Assembly (NCBI RefSeq): GCF_020520425.1
Contig: NC_079491.1
Span: 37,479,027-37,543,026, forward strand
Length of the DNA stretch: 64,000 nt
Source: Spinacia oleracea
Taxonomy: Eukaryota > Streptophyta > Magnoliopsida > Caryophyllales > Amaranthaceae
Direction of reading: 5' to 3'
Shown: in pieces, positions 58,134-64,000 of the stretch
Position numbering within the stretch: position 1 is the stretch's first letter
How the letters are laid out: every line of letters begins with the position of its first letter
The notes under the pieces: model-generated
The model's database searches: none
What the model was told of the DNA's origin: nothing
What the model saw: only the letters and a program-made list of their open reading frames with translations
Made by a program: the position numbers and the translations under genes

Positions 58134-59726
58134 AGTATACTTTTTTAGAAACGCGGTTGTGTTGGTATTGCTGTCTTTTTTTTCTTCTTCTTTGCCTTAG
58201 CTTGCAATCTTATTCCTCCCACGCTGCCTCAAGTGAATTGCATGCTTATATGGAAGTATGTGAGGCGTTTTGTTTGCAGCTGTGGCTTCCTTGCTCAGCT
58301 CGGTTCTGTTTTCTTTGTTCCCTTGCACTCCATTCCTTGTCTTCTCCCCGTTTAGGCTGTATGAGGATGGTTTGAATGCTTTTATGCTTATGGAGTGGAT
58401 ATGTTTATGTCTATTCTGTTATTTTTTGTGGAACGGATATGTCTATGGTTTTAATGTTTTATGCTTATAGGACGAATATATGTGATGAGTTGGAAAACAT
58501 GTTTTGTTTAATTTCCCTGGGACGGATTGCCACTTATTATTGTGAATTATCACTTTGCACAGGTTAGCATAACAAGATCAATATGGTGCGGACTTGAAAC
58601 TTGAAAATACGCATGTAACCAAAAAAGAGTTAGTAACTAAGTCATGGTTATTTATTGTGAACAAAGAAGTTAGCTATGACCAAATAAGCATGTACCCCTT
58701 AGACTTACTTGACCCTCCTCCCCCTCTCCGACTGTTTCTGTGAAAATACATGAAGCCTCTCATTGATCAGTTTGTTGTTGTTTAATGCTTGTATATGGTA
58801 ATATTCAATAGCCAGATCCCTTTAACCCATGCATGTTCTGCAGGTCTAGCCTGCCGGTCGGCTTTCCACGTCCTGTTCGGTTTTCAGAATAGGCACGGAA
58901 ACTGCATTGTCCATGGGTATGTTGCTGTCCTCAGGTTCAGTATTACATACTCCGTATTTGTTTGTTGTACTGTTGTTAACACGATAATCACTTATTATGA
59001 CCACAAGACAAGCTTCTACGCTCACCATCTCCTGTCACACGCCGAAGCAAACGGCAACGGACTCTTGGAAGTGCGGCCCACCTTACCTTGCCCAGGTAGG
59101 TTACCTGTCTAAGACGACCTTTATCATTTTCATAGGATGGAACAAACTAACGCAATCTTGAAATCACCAGCGTGCCTATTCAGTCCCCACTTGAGCCATC
59201 ATATCAACAGGACATACACTTTCCCCTGCCAACCTTAGGAAGTAAGGGACCTGTATATCGTGCCTTCCCTTCATAGCCTTCACTCTTTATCCTCCCATGC
59301 CTGACATCTGTCGTGTTTGATCATAGCTACTGCAGTGATTTCTCAGGCATCGCTGCTCTCAGCAAATGCTTTTCCATATTACTCACCACCTTCAGGGGCA
59401 AGTAGTAATAGCAGGTGCTTAAGGACTACCAATGGGTTGTATACAAGTAGTATCGTGCCGACTACACAGGCCATACCTGTCTCTAGCACACACAGGTAAT
59501 GTGATCGTCCTCCCTTCCCATCTATTGCTGCATCGCATGAAAGCGAGCTGCTTAAATGTCCGGATAAGTTTTCAGATTCTTCATTTGTAATGTACAGTGA
59601 GGTCGGGGAGTCTGCGCGCCTCTAGTGAACCTGGTCTAGGAGCACCCCAGGTAGCACGGAAGACGCGTCGAGCTGCACGCAAAGAAAGTAATCTCCTTAC
59701 ACCCCAGTATTGCTCTTTTACCTAAC
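58134..59726 (+). other. Region between the two frames, with possible small exons of the helicase gene
   Basis: Two GC-richer patches are open and bounded by splice-like sites. The first is about 59005-59094, containing SWKCGPPYLAQ in one frame and ending CCCAG/GTAGG. The second is about 59333-59496, rich in Ser, Pro and Thr and ending CACAG/GTAATG. A third, about 59600-59720, is basic (ARKTRRAARKE) and starts after ATGTACAG. They may be N-terminal exons of the helicase gene, since Helitron proteins often begin with a low-complexity and Cys-rich part. The first 650 bp show nothing. Confidence 0.3.
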
Positions 59727-61584
59727 ATGCAGACGGTTCAGATCAGACCTCATGAAAGACTTGATTCGGTCCTTGCATCGGACAGACGACACCGTACTTC
59801 TCTAACCGAGTTTTTCAAAGAAAATGCTGCTACACCGAATGGCACGGGATACTTGTATGGTAGGTTTACAGAAAAGTACCGATGGGACTCTGGTTCAAAG
59901 CAGTGGTTTGCAAGGAAAAATAAAACTGTGGTTATTGGCAGGCTAGCATTTGTTGCTCCTTCTGAAGGAGAGCGTTATTTTTTACGCTTACTGCTTGTTC
60001 ATGTGCCTAGCCCTAAGTCCTTTGAAGATCTCTTGACAGTTGATGGATACAGATGTGCAACTTTTCAAGAAGCAGCCCTAAAACGCAGGTTGCTTGAAGA
60101 GGATGAGGCGGTTGACCTATGCTTAGCAGAAGCATGCGAGGTGCAAATGCCGTCCGCTCTACGCCGACTGTTTGCAACAGTCCTCATTTTCTGCCAACCA
60201 AGTGACCCAAATGCATTGTGGCTGAAATACTATGCTGCTATGTCTGAAGATTTTAATCACCAGTTCCCAGATTCAGAGAGCAAGGTAAAGCAGCTCACGG
60301 CCAGATCAGTCGAGCAATGTTTGGAAGAAATGGGAAAATCACTGAAAACTTTTGGCCTAGCCTACTTGAATGAGGCTCAAGATGCCGAGGTCGCTCGAAC
60401 AAGGGACATAACTGACGCGCTCGATGCACCAATACCTGACCATTGCGTCGCGTGTCGTGACAGGTTAAACCCAGCCCAACAAGAAGCTTTCAACTGCATC
60501 ATTGACCATGTGAAGCAGAAAAGGCCTGGAGCATTCTTTATTGATGGGCCTGGTGGGACAGGCAAAACATTCTTGTACAATGCCTTGTACGCAGAGGTTC
60601 GTCTCATGGGTGAGATTGTACTTCCTACCGCTACATCGCGTATTGCTGCAGCCAACATACCCTCAGGAAGAACAGCACATTCTAGATTCAAAATCCCAAT
60701 TGATACTGAAGCTTCCCTCGCCTGTGATGTCCCAAAGCAAGGAAGTTTGGCTGCATTGATACAGGCAACAACTTTGATCATATGGGACGAGGCTTCGATG
60801 GCACGGAAGGAGAATGTTGAATCCTTGGATATGCTTCTCCGAGACTTATGTGATGAGAATCTGCTTTTTGGTGGTAAGCTCATTGTTTTCGGGGGTGATT
60901 TTCGCCAGGTTCTGCCCGTCCTTCCCCGTAGGACACAACGCGAAGCAGTCGCGGTCAGTTTAGTCAGTTCTTCCCTCTGGCCTAAACTCACAAAATTTCG
61001 CCTCACAGAAAACATACGTGCTAGAGAAGACCCGGACTTCTCTCCGTTTTTGCTAGCTTTGGGTAATGGAGAACTACAAACCATCGACAATAGCCTTGTC
61101 CACTTGCCGAGTGAGGTTGTGAAACCTCTGGAAAGTGGGAAGGATCCCATCACAGACCTCACGGCGCTTACATTTCCTGAGTTAGACCTCAACAACTTCA
61201 GCTCTGACATATTTACAACACGGGCAATTCTGACCCCAATGAATGATGATGTTGATTCCATCAACACGGATCTGATTCAGAAGTTCCCGGGCGAGTCTGT
61301 TGTGTACAGAAGCTTTGACACAATGCTTGATGACAATTGTAATGTCTATCCTACAGAGTTTATAAATACACTGTGCCCCGGTGGAATGAGCCCCCATGAA
61401 CTCATCTTAAAGATGGGGAGTCCAGTCATTTTGCTCCGAAATGTACTCCCATCTTCTGGTCTTTGCAATGGCACGCGATTAATATGCAAAGGTTTCTTCC
61501 CCAACCTGATTCAATGTGTGATTATAACTGGCCATCAGAAAGGAAAGCATGTTTTCATACCACGCGTTAAACTACGGCCGGCTG
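59727..61584 (+). pseudogene. Helitron Rep/helicase, PIF1-type helicase part, truncated by a copia insertion
   Basis: A 619-codon stretch matching the helicase half of plant Helitron proteins. Residues 23-230 match the linker seen in Helitrons (RTSLTEFFKEN, VIGRLAFVAPSEGERYFLRLLL, LRRLFATVLIF). Then comes the PIF1 helicase: LNPAQQEAF, Walker A GPGGTGKT (274-281), Walker B WDEAS with D354/E355, and GGDFRQVLPVL (389-399). The frame most likely enters from a splice acceptor at 59731-59732, since the ATG at 59727 lies in the acceptor region. No Rep (HUH nuclease) domain lies upstream in frame or in the visible exons. The 3' end, including the last helicase motifs, is lost: the copia LTR starts at 61585 and the frame reads 10 codons into it before a stop. 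Confidence 0.85.
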
Positions 61585-62994
61585 TGTTAGGTTATGATAC
61601 ATATGACAATTCATAAATCATGCGGAAAAACCATAAACCCAGGAAAACATATTATTTACACATAATCATTTAGCATAGATTAGATGCATACTCTTTGTTG
61701 CGTGCCTTCCCTAGCTGCGCCCGAACCGAACAAGAACAAGTCTTTAGGACTCCAAGTGTCGTCCCTCCGTAGATAGTCCACAGCACGTCCGGATCCGCCT
61801 TAAGATTGACCAACTAGAATCGCCCTTAAGGTACTATTATTTTCGGCACTTTATGAGCAAGATGTGTGTTTTAATTTTCTCTCAAAAACTCACTTTTGAA
61901 TACTTTGAAACTTATGTTATAAATTGTGAGCCCTAGCCTCATATTTATAGCGGTATGGAAAGGGAATCGAAATCCTATTCAGATACAAATTAATCTAACC
62001 TAGAATCCTACAAGAACTCTAATTTAATTAATTTTATCAAATAGAATTAGGAATTTAATCATTAACCGAACTCTGCATGTTTTAGGAAACGTGCACGAAC
62101 ACAAACACTTGCACACACACGCACGACAGCCACGATGGGCCTCATGCGTGCGCGCGAGCAGCAGCCCACTCAGCGCCCGCGCGCGCTGCGCGCGCTGTGC
62201 GCGCTGTGCGCGCTGTGCGCGCTGTGCGCGCTGCGCGCTGCGCGCAGCCTGCTGGGCCTGGCCTTGCTGTTTGTGCGGCGCGCTTGGCTTGCTGGGCGAT
62301 GGCCTGGCTTCGTGCTGGGCCTCGTCCGGCAGGCCTCGTCCGATGCTTATTCGTACGATGCGCTTCCGATTAAATTTTCCGATTCCGGAATTCATTTCCG
62401 ATACAATATTTAATATTTCCGATTCCGGAATTAATTTCCGTTTCGAACAAATATTTAATATTTCCGTTTCCGGAATTATTTTCCGATTCCGGTAATATTT
62501 CCGATTCTGACAATATTTCCGTTTCCGGCAATATTTCCGATTCTGGCAATATTTCCATTTCCGATAATATTTTCCGATACGTACCATGTTTCCGTTTCCG
62601 GCAACATCTACGACTTGGATAATATTTATATTTCCGATACGATCCATATTTCCGTTTTTGGCAATATCATCGTTTCCGGAGTATTCATTTCTTGCCTGTG
62701 ACGATCTTAGCTCCCACTGAAACCAAGATCCGTCGGTTCCGAATATTCATAGATAGAGTATCTAATGCCATTAGATACTTGATCCGTTTACGTACTATTT
62801 GTGTGACCCTACGGGTTCAGTCAAGAGTAAGCTGTGGATTAATATCATTAATTCCACTTGAACTGAAGCGGCCTCTAGCTAGGCATTCAGCTCACTTGAT
62901 CTCACCGAATTATTAACTTGTTAATTAATACTGAACCGCATTTATTAGACTTAACATAGAATGCATACTTGGACCAAGGGCATTATTTCCTTCA
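61585..62994 (-). repeat. 3' LTR of the second copia element
   Basis: A 1,410-bp LTR, against 1,341 bp in the first copy. The extra length lies mostly in a GC-rich tandem block at 62178-62245. A TATA box is at 61941-61950 and an inverted CCGGAA array at 62380-62690. Confidence 0.93.
62178..62245 (-). repeat. 9-bp tandem repeat GCGCGCTGT in the LTR
   Basis: About five to six copies of GCGCGCTGT flanked by GCGCGCTGC variants. It is not present in the LTRs of the first copia copy and gives a shadow frame of Ala-Gln-Arg repeats. Confidence 0.85.
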
Positions 62995-63007
62995 GTCTCC
63001 CACTTGT
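62995..63007 (-). other. Polypurine tract of the second copia element
   Basis: Minus strand GACAAGTGGGAGAC-like sequence directly precedes the LTR start at 62994. The overlapping inverted repeat seen in the first copy (CTTGTCC...GGACAAG) is conserved at 63003-63020. Confidence 0.75.
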
Positions 63008-63859
63008 CCTTAGGGACAAGTGTGCATTTCCTAATTCCTTTGTCGCTCGATGCTTGCTCTTGAACATAAGGTAAGAGTTGTCATCCTTATTATGTCCAGA
63101 GGTGTTCCTCGGTTTCAGAGTTCAACTGATCAAATAAACAGATAATCATAGCCTATGATTCATCCGAGCACGGCCATGCATTTCACAGTTTCTAGCTCTC
63201 CGAGTGGCCTTGTACAACTTTTAAGCATCTCATCCCGATTTATGGGAGGACAATCCCAATCTTGCGATCTTGAGATTAGACTTCGTTTGATAGGTGATTA
63301 CCTGAGCGTTGCCTTTATAGCCTCCTTTTACGGTGCGACGGTTGGTCAACGTCAAAGCAACCAGTTCTCAAACAAGTAATCTTCAAATCACTCAGGTATT
63401 GAGGATTTAGTGTCTAATAATTTAATGAAATTTACTTATGACAGACTTTCATCTCTTACAGTAAAGTTTCATAGGTCTCGTCCGATACTAGTCTTCCCAA
63501 AGTAAGTATCTATGCAAATGATTATGACATTGCCATGTCCACATAGTTCAAGAAACAGAACTACTAGTCATCTTGCATTCTAATCGCCTAATGTTTTCTA
63601 TGCGTCCAATTTTATAGAAAACTCCGATTAGGGACCATTTTCAACCTTTGACATTCAAGTTCACTTGATAGACATTTCTTAGTCACAGGACTGGTCCTGA
63701 CAGTCTATCTTGAATATATCGTCAAATTGAAGGGACTCATCATTTAATAAACCACAAATTAAATGGAAAAATGAATTCTTTTCATTTATTGTGAATGATT
63801 AACCAATAATGTTTTACAAAGATTTAAACTCTAAAACTTTAAAACATTAAACAGAGACA
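63008..63859 (-). other. Post-pol non-coding region of the second copia element
   Basis: The counterpart of 25252-26104, nearly the same sequence. No gene is called. Confidence 0.6.
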
Positions 63860-64000
63860 TCAAAGCCATTCTCCAATATGCTTGATTCCCATAGCTGCAG
63901 TGTGCGAGTTGTGCTTCGCCTGCGGCAGAGGTTTAGTTAATGGATCTGATATGTTGTCATCAGTTCCAATTTTGCTTATCTCGACTTCTTTTCTTTCAAC
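63860..64000 (-). CDS. Ty1/copia polyprotein C-terminus (partial)
   Basis: 46 codons plus stop on the minus strand, running off the right edge. They match the last 46 residues of the polyprotein at 21223-25251 (ISDPLTKPLPQAKH, GIKHIGEWL). Stop codon at 63860-63862. Whether the rest of this copy is intact cannot be seen. Confidence 0.9.
   Translation of the reverse strand, partial: VERKEVEISKIGTDDNISDPLTKPLPQAKHNSHTAAMGIKHIGEWL

Larger units (their letters stand above)
61585..64000 (-). mobile_element. Second Ty1/copia element of the same family, minus strand, partial
   Basis: On the minus strand, from the right edge: the end of the pol frame, the 850-bp post-pol region, the polypurine tract, then a complete 3' LTR ending at 61585. 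It is clearly the same family as the element at 17053-27456, with the same LTR ends and the same pol C-terminus. It is not identical: the LTR is longer and has several substitutions. The remainder lies beyond 64000. Its insertion broke the Helitron helicase. The target duplication cannot be checked because the other end is outside the window. Confidence 0.93.

Noticed and set aside
60377..61267. 296-codon minus-strand frame
   Set aside because: A shadow of the helicase frame on the other strand, with no domain of its own.
62024..62647. 207-codon minus-strand frame and its counterparts at 17400-17918 and 26463-26981
   Set aside because: They translate the CCGGAA array of the copia LTR. Conservation follows from LTR identity and not from coding constraint.

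Overview
This window is from a flowering-plant nuclear genome, almost certainly a eudicot. The evidence is spliced genes with GT-AG introns, plant-type LTR retrotransposons, tRNA-derived SINEs, a Helitron-type helicase, a plant 2-oxoglutarate dioxygenase and a plastid-type NCS1 nucleobase transporter. The style of the repeats suggests Amaranthaceae/Caryophyllales, but that is an impression and not a proof.

Layout. From 1 to about 32.1 kb the DNA is a nested stack of transposable elements. The oldest layer I can read is a LINE on the minus strand, decayed and cut off at its 5' end (31751-32140 continuing at 14386-15070). Two insertions have broken it. One is a long LTR on the minus strand (862-14385), itself interrupted by a non-autonomous LTR element with a tRNA-Arg-type primer site (920-11510, target duplication AAAGG). 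The other is a second non-autonomous LTR element on the minus strand (15071-31750, target duplication ACCAT, tRNA-Asp-type primer site). That second element is interrupted by a complete Ty1/copia element (17053-27456, target duplication GCATA) with equal-length LTRs and one intact 1,342-codon polyprotein frame.

From 32.1 to 52.6 kb the DNA looks like ordinary gene space. It holds a four-exon Fe(II)/2-oxoglutarate dioxygenase gene on the minus strand (CDS 36205-37805) and an intronless gene for a plastid nucleobase:cation symporter of the NCS1/PLUTO type on the minus strand (47733-49493). The symporter carries an in-frame 51-bp tandem repeat near its N-terminus. Around them lie small repeats: a 21-bp array between inverted arms, two tRNA-derived SINEs and a poly(A)-tailed retroposon. 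A long stretch between the two genes (about 38.2-47.7 kb) shows no gene I can support.

From 52.8 kb to the end is a second mobile region. A long T-rich, CT-rich leader leads to an unfamiliar open frame (56847-57887) with two dsRNA-binding-like modules and C-terminal basic clusters. After a gap with possible small exons comes the helicase half of a Helitron Rep/helicase (59727-61584), with no Rep nuclease part in the same frame. This helicase is cut off by a second copy of the same Ty1/copia family on the minus strand, whose 3' LTR (61585-62994) and polyprotein C-terminus (63860-64000) run off the window.

Relative ages, read from the nesting and the LTR pairs: LINE, then the long minus-strand LTR, then the tRNA-Arg element (about 1% LTR difference by eye). 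On the other branch the tRNA-Asp element and then the copia element both look very recent, with no LTR difference noticed.
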